The notes below the pieces were generated by a model, which saw only the letters and a list, made by a program, of their open reading frames with translations, was not told the DNA's origin and did no database searches. Of a stretch of 64,000 nt of DNA, positions 54,439 through 64,000 are shown piece after piece. The stretch's first letter is position 1. Each line of letters begins with the position of its first letter. Position numbers and translations under genes: made by a program. Origin of the DNA: Persicaria tinctoria (lineage: Eukaryota; Streptophyta; Magnoliopsida; Caryophyllales; Polygonaceae); NCBI GenBank assembly GCA_037127255.1, contig JBANSL010000018.1, forward strand, positions 13,241,175-13,305,174, in the 5' to 3' direction.

Positions 54439-56915
54439 GGTTTCTCGGTGCTAGTTTTGCTCCTCTTCAGGTTGGAGGAGGCTGTGTCATCCCCATCATC
54501 TTCTCCCTTTCTCTTGGTTGAATCCGAATTGGACTTGGCTTTGGAGGCTACTCCCATGTTGTTTATTAGCTTCAGAAAGGATGCATGTGACTGACCCGAT
54601 TCGTGAGATTGTGCCGGAGACCTTATGCTTCCTTCCAGCTCTACTCTCAGGTTGTTTTCAATGACTTTTGCAGCTCCTTGTTTGGCTTCAATGGATGCTA
54701 GGTCTTCCCCCATCATGTCATCTTTTTCCATGAGGTCTTGAATTTCCTCTAGGGTGAGGTTAGCTTTCTCTGCTTGTTTGGTAGAGTTGTTGGGGCTTTC
54801 TGCCATGCTTTCCTCCTCTTCGTCTTTGGCAGGAGGATCAGACTTATCTACTGGATCTGCTGGTGTTTCCTCTTCTGTTGGAATGTTCTTGTTTTGGTTT
54901 TCTTGTTGATGCTTCTCTTGGGATTGGGATGGGTTTTGTACAGCTTCTTTGAAAGTAACTGAGACACTGGTTTTCCCTTGGATGTAGGGTTTCACTCCCA
55001 ATGTTCGGGAGGGGGCCCTATTTGCTTGTTGTTTCTTCTTTTGGTTATGGATCCATCCCTCTTGGTCTGGCTTTTCCTCTTTGTTTTGTGTTCCAGGGGG
55101 TGGATAGTTGGGCTTGGTCTTGCTTCTGATGATAGTGATTTGGATTTTTCTTGGAGTTTGTTTTCTGAGAGGGCAATCTTCAAAAAGATGGTCTTCTTCC
55201 CCACAGTTTCCACACCCATCAGAGAAATCCTCAAACCACAGGTTAAGAGGATGTGTCCCCATGGTAGGGTCAGGTAAAAAGACTTCCCCTGGGATTTGTT
55301 TTGCCACATCAAGGTTGACACATACTCTGGTATAGCAATTCCCCACTCGGTTACCATTGGCTGGGTCAAGTTTGATGAACTCCCCTACTGTGTTCCGCTC
55401 CAGGATGAGTTTAATCCCCTCAGGACAGGCTAGAATGGGTGGGAGTTGGGCTATTCTCATCCAGATATCTAGTCTGGTGGTGTTTTCAGTGGTTGGGTTA
55501 AAGGTAGGTGTCCAGGGTCTAAGCAGAAGGAGCTGGCCTGATATGTGGTAGGGTCTTCCCTCCCAAATTTTTTGAAGATCAATGGGGTTAGAGAATTTTA
55601 TTTCAAACCACCCATGCCCGTAGTCAGAGATTTGGATTTCTCCCTTGATTAATCTCCATTCTCTCTGCAGTTTAAACTTAATTTTGCTCAAGTCTAGTGG
55701 ATCACCAAAGACTAGCCCCATCAGAGAGTTCTGTTTGGTTTTGCTAGCCTTTTTTGTGATCTCAGCTAGCCTTTGGCTATAGGGGTCTTCGTTGACTTTT
55801 TTCTTCCCTTTATCCAGGGGTGGGGTTGGATCTTTTCTTTGTTGAGAGGGGTTAGGGGTTGGGTTGGAAGAGTTGCCTTCCTGGCTGTTAAGCCTAGAGT
55901 TGGAAGGGTTGCCTTCCTGGCTGTTAGGCATAGATTTGGGTAGGCAATCCTGGCTGTTAGGCATGGATTGCTGAGTACCTTTACCTAGACCTTCTAATTT
56001 GTTAGCTTCGGTGCTCCCTAACGAGCAAACAGCTTCCTTATAGGATTTTGGTGGGTCGCTCATAGCACAATTAGTAAAACACAAACCCAACAGTCGGGTT
56101 CTATCCACACCCAAGTTATCAACACTAGCATATAGGACTTTGTATGGAATTTTTATGTGAAAGTAAAGGAGTGCACTTGATCTAGCTAGGTGGGTAAAAG
56201 AGCCCCTTTTATAGATGAGAGATTTATCAATTATGCATACAAATTCATGAGAGATGTGGAGGTGGTAGAAAGAATACCGGGTGATTTTTGCTTTGCTGAA
56301 TTGTTGCAGCTTAGGTTTTGTATGTTCCTGGGTTCGTTCAGCGCTTCTCATACTGACCTCCTCGTCTTCTTCCGTCGGATTTGTCTGTAGCGTCTCTTTT
56401 CCGGCCATCCTTCGGTTCGCGCAGCTTCTGGGCAAGGCGCTATCACCGATTGGGATATAATTTCTTTTCTCTTTCTCCTTGCTTCTTCGGCTTCTATCCA
56501 GATCTAGTCGGTCTAGACCGAGCGTCACAGTGAGATTCAAGCCTAGTGGGAGAGGGTACAGGACCTTCCTTCTCCTCTTCATCCGCCTGAATCGGCCTTT
56601 GCATCGATATTTGGGGTTAAAGTTGATTTCCCTTCCAGATTTACAGCCTTTGGACTTTGCAATTCCATTTTCCCTCTCGTTCCGCCCCTCTTTTCTAGTA
56701 AGTTTTCCATCTGCAGCTTTCGATTTCCTTGTGCCAGCAGTTGATTTGTTTGGGTAGATAAGGAAAGAGATTGCGATTGTTTGTATGAGGGACGATCGGT
56801 GAAGATTTGTGAGATTGAAGATTGGGATTTGCCATAGCCGATTGTGGGTTCTGGGTGGATTTGGGATTTTCCGGGCGCGTGAGGCGCGTTCGTTGTTCTG
56901 GGGTGTTCGATTCAT
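54435..56915 (-). CDS. LINE ORF1: DUF4283/zinc-knuckle RNA-binding protein
   Basis: 826 codons are open from the ATG at 56915, but the likely start is the ATG at 56063 (residue 285), giving MSDPPKSYKEAVCSLGS and a 542-aa protein. The leading 284 codons look like open 5'UTR. After a repetitive Ser/Asn/Gln stretch (SMPNSQDCLPK, SMPNSQEGNP, LNSQEGN) comes a DUF4283-like region (GLVFGDPLDLSKIKFKLQ, GHGWFEIKFSNPIDLQKIW, PWTPTFNP) and a zinc knuckle CGNCGEEDHLFEDC. The tail is acidic, then ends in a Lys/Arg cluster (NLKRSKTSTEKP) that could be a nuclear signal. In plant L1 elements this protein coats the RNA as a ribonucleoprotein. Its stop overlaps the next ATG. Confidence 0.88.
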   Translation of the reverse strand: MNRTPQNNERASRARKIPNPPRTHNRLWQIPIFNLTNLHRSSLIQTIAISFLIYPNKSTAGTRKSKAADGKLTRKEGRNERENGIAKSKGCKSGREINFNPKYRCKGRFRRMKRRRKVLYPLPLGLNLTVTLGLDRLDLDRSRRSKEKEKRNYIPIGDSALPRSCANRRMAGKETLQTNPTEEDEEVSMRSAERTQEHTKPKLQQFSKAKITRYSFYHLHISHEFVCIIDKSLIYKRGSFTHLARSSALLYFHIKIPYKVLYASVDNLGVDRTRLLGLCFTNCAMSDPPKSYKEAVCSLGSTEANKLEGLGKGTQQSMPNSQDCLPKSMPNSQEGNPSNSRLNSQEGNSSNPTPNPSQQRKDPTPPLDKGKKKVNEDPYSQRLAEITKKASKTKQNSLMGLVFGDPLDLSKIKFKLQREWRLIKGEIQISDYGHGWFEIKFSNPIDLQKIWEGRPYHISGQLLLLRPWTPTFNPTTENTTRLDIWMRIAQLPPILACPEGIKLILERNTVGEFIKLDPANGNRVGNCYTRVCVNLDVAKQIPGEVFLPDPTMGTHPLNLWFEDFSDGCGNCGEEDHLFEDCPLRKQTPRKIQITIIRSKTKPNYPPPGTQNKEEKPDQEGWIHNQKKKQQANRAPSRTLGVKPYIQGKTSVSVTFKEAVQNPSQSQEKHQQENQNKNIPTEEETPADPVDKSDPPAKDEEEESMAESPNNSTKQAEKANLTLEEIQDLMEKDDMMGEDLASIEAKQGAAKVIENNLRVELEGSIRSPAQSHESGQSHASFLKLINNMGVASKAKSNSDSTKRKGEDDGDDTASSNLKRSKTSTEKP

Positions 56916-56944
56916 CGTTCTAGCACTATCCCCAAATTTTCTTG

Positions 56945-57870
56945 TTGATTATATTTGAGTTCATTTTATTTTATTTGTTTTTTTGAATTCTAGCTTTTGT
57001 ATCAATATTGAAGATTGTATATAAATTTGTAATTTTGAAAATTCGTATTATTCATAGTCATTTTTCCTTCCCGTAATTAGAATATAAGTTGTAGGTAAGG
57101 TTATAACCGACAACACTTTTCAAACCTTTAACCCACTTTTCTTCGACCATATGACTCGTATCAGCATAAAAACACCTTATTCAATTTTTTTAGAATCAAT
57201 TTCATCAACATTCAAGCATATCCCCCCCCCCCCTCCCCCTTTAGTCCATTTTTGTCTCCACATAAAGTCATGGGATTGTTAAGAGAATGAAGAGTACCAG
57301 GAAGTGGTAGATCTTAGCCATTAGATTTGCTTCTCTAAAACAGTGGCAAGTTTCATATATCTCGAATTATGAGAGAGTAATATTGATCTCCTCTCGAATC
57401 CGTAATATCTCACATGGAGTGCTTCATTTATTGTCAATGACAACCCCAAGACATCTCCTTTAATTATCAACTTTCTAATGCGCGCCAAGTTGAGTTGTCA
57501 TCTTAATTTCTTCTCTAAAGGTCTGACTTCAACTTGTAATACCGATGTAAAAAGTACCTCTTAACGCACAATACCCATTACCTGTCCAAACTCATTTCGA
57601 ATAATACTATTAGATCAGGCAATGCTCAATTGACCCATTAAAATGTAATTTATAGAAACTTAAAAGAAGTATCTTCCCATAAAAACGATGTCTAAATTTA
57701 GGCTTTTTTGTGGTCTGAATCTCCACATTAGCCTCTAACCATTTCTTATATGGAGTAATTAGTAAAGGCTAGATGTATAAGAGTTTGAAGCCGAAGAATC
57801 TCCACATTATCCTCCAAACTATTTTTATATAAATTTAAGTGGTCTTATTCCAATGATGTCAGGGTAATTA
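56945..57870. other. Intergenic stretch without a supported gene
   Basis: AT-rich DNA with a C-run (about 57222-57238). I see no gene, transposon ends or RNA gene. Confidence 0.5.
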
Positions 57871-57886
57871 AAAACTCTACCAATAT

Positions 57887-60370
57887 AACTTGAGTTCGGC
57901 TAGGTCAAACGCTCCCTTTGGAGCATTTTGCTGCCGCCGCCTCAACAACCTTCCCAATGTAAAGGAATAAACAAATTCCTAAATAATAGTTTCTTATTTC
58001 AATTTTATTATTGTAATTAGTTAGAGATTTTAGCTCCTTTATTAGTTACTATCTCCACACGTTCAGTTGCTATCTCCACACGTTCAGCACAAGTGGTTTC
58101 TTATATTTGCTATATATCTCCCCATTTGGGAATTCAATCAAATATCAGTTGAATTAATCTAACATGGCATCAGAGCGTTCTTAGCCTTACGGCTCCGATC
58201 CTCAAAACTAATGGCTTCCGCCTAACAAAAAAAACACTTTAATGGCCAAAACCATGTAGGCCTTTCTTCCTTATTCCCTAACCGCCTATCGACAATCCAA
58301 TCTTGGCTTCAGCCATTACAAAATCGCTTCCACACTAACCAAAATTTTTTGCTTTTGCCCTCCAAATTTCGGCCAAAACCATGTCGGCCTTTATTCTTGC
58401 TTTTCATTGGCCAAAACCCCTTTAGGCCACACAAAATCACCTTCGGGCTAATCCAATTTTTTGGCTTTTACAAACCAACTTTCGGTCAAAACCATATCGA
58501 CCACACAAACCCGTCTTTGGGCGAATTCAATTTCAACTTTTGTTGCGTCCACCATTGAAGCCATCTACGAGCTCCAAACCAACTCAACACATTATATACA
58601 CTCCCCCAAACAACCCTATTCAAAACCTCATCTGAAACCATAACAAATCATTCACATTCAATTTCTAATCGATTCCGCAGGCAACACTGCCGACCACCGC
58701 CACTCAGCCATTGTATCTGCCATCAAGGACCCGCACCTGACTCTTGTGATCCCCCGTCACTGCCTGTGCTCGCCGCCTCCTCCCTAGCCACTTGCGCGTC
58801 TCCACCGCATTCAGACACTGGGCTGCCAGAGAAGACCACCGTTGTCGGCTGCTTCCGTCGCTGCGTTTCCGCCGCCTTTGGGAGACACCAACATCGTCCC
58901 TGCCGACGGTCGAAGCCACCAACGTTGCCAAACAATCATCCTTCGGCACCGGTTCAATCACCTCATCTCCAAGTTCAGACTTTCCTCAGCGCCGTCGAAC
59001 TTGCGGGGCATGTAAAGGAATAAACAAATTCCTATTATTTAGGTTCTTATTTCAATTTTATTATTGTAATTAGTTAGAGATTTTAGCTCCTTGATTAGTT
59101 GCTATCTCCACACGTTTAGCACAAGTGGTTTCTTGTATTTGCTATGTATCTCCCCATTTGGAAATTCAATCAAACATCAGTTGAATTAATCTAACACCCA
59201 ACACCTCCTCTGGCCACCGCCCCTGGTCACCATGGTCTCCATCTCGGCCTCGCCCAACAGCCTTTCCGCCTCCTCGGCTTCCGCCTTCCTTGGTTCTGTC
59301 CATCGATGTGGTTCCCGCGGCTCCGCTCTCGCTTCCTACCTCGGCTCTGCCCTAGTTTCCGGCCACCGTAGTGGCTCTCTCGGCTCCACCATCCCACTGC
59401 CCTCTTCGGTGCTTCGCCGCCTTCTCTAGATCTAGACTAGGTTGGCCTCCCTCGGCTCCCGGCCACCATCGGTTCCGCCCTCCTCCGCCTCCTCTCACTT
59501 GGATAGCCTTGCATCCGGCTCCTCCTTCGAGGTCTCCCTCGACTCTGGCCTCGGCTCCATCCTCGGTTCTCAGCGGCCGCCTCTCGCTATTTGGTTGCCG
59601 CCACCGCCTTCGCGCCCGATCTTTCCAACCTCTTATTGCTGTTGTTGCTCGCTCCGCTTCATCAGGTTGATCCCACCGTGTTTAATCAAATTGTTTCGTG
59701 GTTTATTTGGCAGTCAAATTGAATAAGGATGGTCTGTGTGCCATTTGTTTTATTCGATTTTTTGGCCTTCGAACCTTTCTCATTTTGTTCTTCTGCCTCG
59801 TTGCCTTTTTATTGTTGTTCATGTTTCTGCTTTGACCCGTTTTATTCGCCTCTATTTTGACTACCTAGTAGTCGCCTACGATCTTGTTATCGTCTTTGAG
59901 GGTATGGGATGGGTCTTGGGGATTTCTCTGAATGATGGTTTGGCTTTGAGTTGGATTTGCGAGGTGTTGTGCTGTGCTGTTCTAGCTTTGTTGCAGGCTT
60001 CTTGGAGCATTGTTTGATTTATCATGTTCGATGACGTCGTGGATGTGCGTTGACACTTGATGACTCCTTTGAGTCAATAATCTGAGGTGCCCGCTGATGT
60101 TCCTAGAGTTCTCTGTGTACGTTGTCCCTTTGATCGATCACTTCTTTTGTCTCTTCAGCTTGTGATTTGAGTGTAGGATGGCTTGTACATTTATTCTTTA
60201 TTTTTATTTCTGTCATTTGTTTCTGTAATTTTCTTTCTGTCATTTGCTTCAGCCATTTGCTTTCAGTTTGTACATGATGGTTAGTCCATCTACCGACTTG
60301 TCCGGTCTCTCGGTTGCTCTAGTCTTGTCTAGAGAATCGAATTATTATCTTGCTTCAAAAAAAAAAAAAA
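57887..60370 (+). mobile_element. Poly(A) retroposon interrupted by a TRIM
   Basis: It ends in GAATTATTATCTTGCTTC and a poly(A) run (60356-60370). It is flanked by AAAACTCTACCAATAT at 57871-57886 and the same word (ACTCTACCAATAT preceded by A's) at about 60371-60383. Without the nested TRIM and its target copy it is about 1.24 kb. The 5' part is CT/GC-rich (GCTGCCGCCGCCTCAACAAC), the 3' part T-rich. No LINE domains are visible, so it is a non-autonomous non-LTR retroposon or a processed transcript. Open frames at 59232-60017 are low complexity. I cannot name a source gene. Confidence 0.7.
57958..59196 (+). mobile_element. TRIM (miniature LTR retrotransposon), 1,239 bp
   Basis: LTRs at 57958-58164 and 59011-59196 begin TGTAAAGGAATAAACAAATT and end GAATTAATCTAACA. 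The 5-bp duplication CCCAA is at 57953-57957 and 59197-59201. The primer site TGGCATCAGAGC follows the left LTR (58165) and a G-rich tract (TTGCGGGGCA) precedes the right LTR. The ~850-bp interior encodes no gag or pol and includes a GC-rich piece (58680-59000) of unknown origin. The left LTR is ~21 bp longer because GCTATCTCCACACGTTCAG is tandemly doubled. Confidence 0.92.
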
Positions 60371-60383
60371 ACTCTACCAATAT

Positions 60384-61538
60384 TTTTTTAGAAAAAAAAA
60401 CTCGATCTATTGTAACCCTAATTAATGAAATTAATCAAATATTCAAAGTTTATAATGCAGTAGGTCAACTTTAATAGTTAATTATAATATAGCTTGACAT
60501 TGGACTTGTGGGATTCACCCAACCAAACACCACCATAATCTTCCTCCTTCCCACATTGACTTCTTCACGCTGCCCTAATCCACTACTATGTATTAAAGTC
60601 AAAGAACATAAAATAAAACTTCATCAAATTCCCATATATTGTTTAGAGGTTATGTTTGAAATCACACATTGCTAAGGATAGGTTATGTTTCATTTTTATC
60701 AAAAAGGAAATGGGTTTAGTAGAGAAAAAAAAATCACCCCTATTTTAAGTGTTTTCCACTTGTAAATAATTCAAAATTATTTTATCTTTCAAAAACCCAA
60801 AAACACTTTTTTTTTCTTTCACAATCTTACCTTATTTTAGTCTAACCCAAGTAATTACTCATTGAATTTCATAAAAAAAAGTAACTCATTGAATAATTAT
60901 GTGTTCTTGATCAATCACCACCTCAATACAAATGTACAACTTTCGGATATTTACCCATGAAATCGAAACAACGATCCCCCCCCCCAAAAAAAATCCTTTG
61001 TCCATCTTCCTTGTCCCCTCCTCCGTTCCTCTCATAAATTCTTATTTAAAAATAAAAATAAATTAATTAATTTAAAATCAAAGAGACCGGAAATGAGCAC
61101 ATGAACGAGAAGGAGGATTTGATCCCCAAAAATGAAAAGTTAGAAAGGGTGGTTCTAGTTTTTTTTTTTTTACTATATACACCACATATTCCATTTTTTT
61201 AATTTTTTTTTTAAAATAGACCCTATCTCTTTCGACTTTTCGAGTCATAACTCATAAACATGTGACTCAAGAAGCGCAATATATTTTATGTATAAAGTAC
61301 CCTACGTCTCTTGAGTCACACATATGTGACTCAAGAGTGACAAGATGTGATGTATATAGTAAATTTTATGGGTATAAATATTATCACCCTTTACTTAAGA
61401 GATGGAACACGTATAACTTTTGAAAAGTAGAATGAAATTTAACCAAAAAAAAAGAGGAAAAAAAACATGACATTTTCGAAATAAGGGTGATTTTAAGAGA
61501 ATTCCAAAAGTAGGGGTGGTTTTTTCGAAATTCAGGTC
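60384..61538. other. Intergenic stretch; palindromic TGAGTCA sites only
   Basis: AT-rich with several homopolymer runs. Around 61250-61340 GAGTCAC/GTGACTC occurs several times. The palindrome CTCTTGAGTCACA-CATA-TGTGACTCAAGAG (61308-61337) contains two TGAGTCA-type cores, which bZIP (GCN4-like) proteins bind. It lies 500 bp upstream of the malectin-like gene. I see no gene. Confidence 0.5.
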
Positions 61539-61838
61539 ACAGCAAATTCGTCACGAATGTTGAACGGCCGGCAACCGGTATATCTTTTCACACCTGCTCT
61601 GTTATTTTTTATTTTGGCGCGTTTGGAGGTTCCTTCCTCCGAACACCAAACGAACCAACCAACCCCATACCCGTCTCCGTCTCCTGTGTGTTGGATTCCT
61701 TGCTTGAATGATTCATCCATTTCTCCACACCCCAACGACCTTTTCAACCCTCTCTCTCCTCCAAAACCCCCCCACCCCCCTCAAATCTCTCTTCCTCCAT
61801 ATCCCTGATGCTCCTCTCTCCTCCTCCTCCCAACCTCC

Positions 61839-64000
61839 ATGTCTCCCCTCCTCCTCCTCCTCCTCTTCTCCCTCTCCTTCGCCGCCTCCCAACCCCCCAA
61901 AGGTCCCTCCTCCTCCTCAATTTCACAATCTAGGGTTTTCCGGATCCCGATTTCTGACTGTTTGTTTCTCTCGTGCAGGTACATACATCGACTGCGGAGC
62001 CACCGAATCGACCTTCTATAACGGCCACGAGTGGCTTCCCGACTCCAATTATATCTCCGCCGGCGTTGGGGTGGGGGTTCCCGCGTCAGGGCTCCTCCCG
62101 GTCCTCGAAACCGTCCGCGCATTTCCCGCGGCCGGCAATCTTAATAGGAAGTTCTGCTACGAGGTTCCTGTTCACCGTGGTGATGATTACTTGGTCCGGA
62201 CGACCTACTTCTATGGCGGATTCAACGGAAAGGATCGCCCGCCCCCGGTGTTTGACCAGATCGTCGATGATACGCTCTGGAGCGTGGTCAATACGACCTC
62301 AGATTACGCGCACGACCTGACGACTTACTACGAGGGGGTTTTCAGGGCCGTTGGGAAGACCTTGTCTGTTTGTATTGGGATTAATACGTACACCGATTCT
62401 GATCCTTTTATCTCCGCTCTTGAGGTCATCAGATTGGATGCTTCGCTTTATAATTCCACCAATTTTGACGACTTCGCCTTAGGTTTGGTTTCCCGGCATA
62501 GTTTCGGGAACAATGGCTCTATCGTGAGGTAAGTTTCCAAAGGTTTTGGGTTAATCAATGCTGTTTTGATCGTCTTTTAGATAAATTGATAATCTAAGGA
62601 GTACTGTACTACGTATAATTTTTTCTTGGGATTTTCAATGGGATGATTGTTCACTGATTGATTGGACTTCATTCCCCTGGTCAAAATTGCGTGTCTAGGT
62701 TTGATACGCTCTTTGGATTCAAAGGTTCATCAATATACATGTTAGCAATCTTGAAACCCGGGAAAAAACAAACTAGAAGGAATTGGTGTATATAAATGCA
62801 AATGATTCACCATTTTGCCTTCACCTGTTGCAATGCTTTCTTCCTTTGGACTACATTTTTCTTCACATGCATTATGTATTTTTTTTTAAATAACCTTGCT
62901 ACATGTAACAAAAATATCCATGTAAAATGTTGCTCAAGGCTTAGAAGTTTTTTCTGATGTTTATCTATGTTGACTTTAACTTCTATATGGCAACTTTGAG
63001 ACGATCCTTCTTCACTTATTATATTTCTGCGAATTTTGGAATTTCAGGTATCCAGATGATCAGTTTGATCGTTACTGGCAGCCATATGGTGACTACAGTC
63101 CTGTGTCTGGAACTGCAAACATATCTGTGGCTGGTTTCTGGAACGAACCACCTCTGAGGGTTTTTGAAACGCGTCTGACTGTGGCTGATAAATCACAACC
63201 ATTAGAAATTCAGTGGCCACCAGGACCTCTACCAAGTACAACATATTATATTGCCTTGTATTTTGCTGATGATCGTGTATCTTCACCTGAAGCCTCAAGA
63301 GTATTCAGCATTAGCATCAATGATGTGCAATATTATGACAAACTTAGCGTGACTCCATCTGGCGTTGCTGTCTTTGCAAGCAAGTGGCCGCTTTCTGGTT
63401 TGACACATATAAAGTTGTCTCCTGCTGAGGAATCGGATATGGGCCCTTTAATTAATGCTGCGGAGGCCTTCTTTCTGCTACCACGTGGAAATCAAACCCT
63501 CACACGCGATGGTTTGTTCATTTACCTTAACAATCCAAATGTGCAACTAATATCTGAGAGTGTTTTAATAATTCAACATAATACACTAGATATAAGCTGC
63601 ATGATTAAATGTTTATGACTTTCTCAGGTTGGTAAAAGTTGACAATTAAAGTTCTTAAGACTATTTGATTTAAAAATCCTGTCATTTGCTATAGGTTTTT
63701 GATGCCATTATTCTCAACACTGGCCTTCCTAGGTTTAAGATCTTACAAAGCAGTCGAGTCAGTTTCTATGTTTTCTCAACCTTCCTTAATAAAAGAAACT
63801 TTGTTATTGTGTGTAATATTTCTGAGTTAATGTAGTGACTGATTTGAATGGTGCATTACTGCTGGAAAGAAGAGCAGAATACAAAGAATTACTATTGTAT
63901 TCTTGTCCGTAGAAACTGGCATTTATTTTCATGTTGACTTACTGCAATTTGTTTCTGCAGCTATTGCCATGAACAACATCAAGAGTAGCCTTAACAATCC
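61839..64000 (+). CDS. Malectin-like/LRR protein (At1g25570/At3g19230-like), 5' part
   Basis: Exons 61839-61902, 61979-62528, 63048-63511 and 63961 to beyond the window, all with GT-AG borders. The ATG at 61839 gives a Leu-rich signal peptide (MSPLLLLLLFSLSFAASQ) that joins in frame to KGTYIDCGATES across a 76-bp intron; a longer upstream open frame that reads through this intron is not the real start. The extracellular malectin-like domain reads EWLPDSNYIS, KFCYEVPVHRGDDYLVRTTY, PPPVFDQIVDDTLWSVVNT, FISALEVIRLDASLYN, then RYWQPYGDY, WPPGPLPSTTYYIALYFAD and FSISINDVQYYD. This is the plant di-glucose-binding malectin-like family with C-terminal leucine-rich repeats (off the edge). Malectin domains bind cell-wall sugars; here the ligand is unknown. 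Secreted or membrane-anchored at the cell surface. The 61540-61838 flank is its likely promoter and CT-rich leader. Confidence 0.88.

Larger units (their letters stand above)
48200..56929 (-). mobile_element. Full-length L1-type LINE with three ORFs
   Basis: On the minus strand the element begins at 56929 and ends in a poly(A) (T-run 48200-48213 on the plus strand). A perfect 15-bp target duplication CCCCAAATTTTCTTG lies at 48185-48199 and 56930-56944. All three long frames are open without stops or frameshifts, so the copy is full length and recent. ORF1, a middle ORF and ORF2 follow head to tail with overlapping ends. Plant L1 elements normally have only ORF1 and ORF2; the 2-kb middle ORF makes this one about 2 kb longer than usual. 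RNase H relics at 1.7, 10.7 and 13.4 kb belong to related LINEs. Confidence 0.95.

Noticed and set aside
59232..60017. Ser/Leu-rich open frames in the retroposon
   Set aside because: Composition reflects CT-rich repeats; no conserved motif or start context.
61708..61978. Longer in-frame start for the malectin-like protein
   Set aside because: It reads through a GT-AG intron; the ATG at 61839 gives a proper signal peptide spliced to the domain.

Overview
The window is nuclear DNA of a flowering plant, most likely a eudicot. Spliced genes carry GT-AG introns, intergenic DNA is AT-rich, and transposable elements fill most of it. Several host proteins belong to families typical of land plants: a 3-ketoacyl-CoA synthase, a small GPI-anchored protein and a malectin-like LRR protein. 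The species cannot be told from sequence alone.

Host genes. Five are supported. (1) The first exons of a PUM24-like Pumilio protein, minus strand, 161-571, running off the left edge. (2) A two-exon 3-ketoacyl-CoA synthase, minus, 7794-10539. (3) A two-exon GPI-anchored protein, plus, 17632-19364. (4) A five-exon PTC7-type PP2C phosphatase with an organelle-type N-terminus, minus, 30802-32999, plus a 5'UTR intron. (5) A malectin-like/LRR protein, plus, from 61839, running off the right edge. They do not form a pathway; they are islands among transposons.

Mobile DNA, left to right. A Copia element with intact LTRs (2680-7358). LINE RNase H relics at 1.7, 10.7 and 13.4-15.8 kb, the last split by a hAT element that carries a second hAT. 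A long foldback element (15.8-17.3 kb) and a Stowaway MITE (17.3-17.5 kb). A 6-kb array made of tandem Helitron 5' ends, closed by one Helitron 3' terminus and followed head-to-tail by a second Helitron (20.17-28.71 kb). A hAT-like element with an AT microsatellite (28.7-29.8 kb). A pair of converging broken genes, a plant mobile domain (PMD) gene and a MULE transposase, between arrays of the same minisatellite (34.6-40.0 kb), with six CGCG palindromes about 81 bp apart. A second Copia (40.6-45.4 kb). A Helitron-type 3' end at 46.2 kb. Two hAT-type elements (46.3-47.8 kb). A full-length LINE with a 15-bp target-site duplication (48.2-56.9 kb, minus strand). A poly(A) retroposon with a TRIM inserted in it (57.9-60.4 kb).

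The most unusual object is the LINE. Between ORF1 (DUF4283-like region and zinc knuckle) and the endonuclease/RT/RNase H ORF it has a third open frame of 684 codons. This frame begins on the ORF1 stop codon (ATGA) and overlaps the start of the next ORF by 88 bp. I recognise no family in it. Next in interest are the hierarchical Helitron-end satellite and the periodic palindrome array beside the MULE.

One pattern runs through the younger elements. Both Copia polyproteins and the MULE transposase keep a single reading frame from end to end and are broken only by nonsense codons, mostly TAG where related proteins usually have Gln. All coordinates, repeat matches and splice sites were read by eye.
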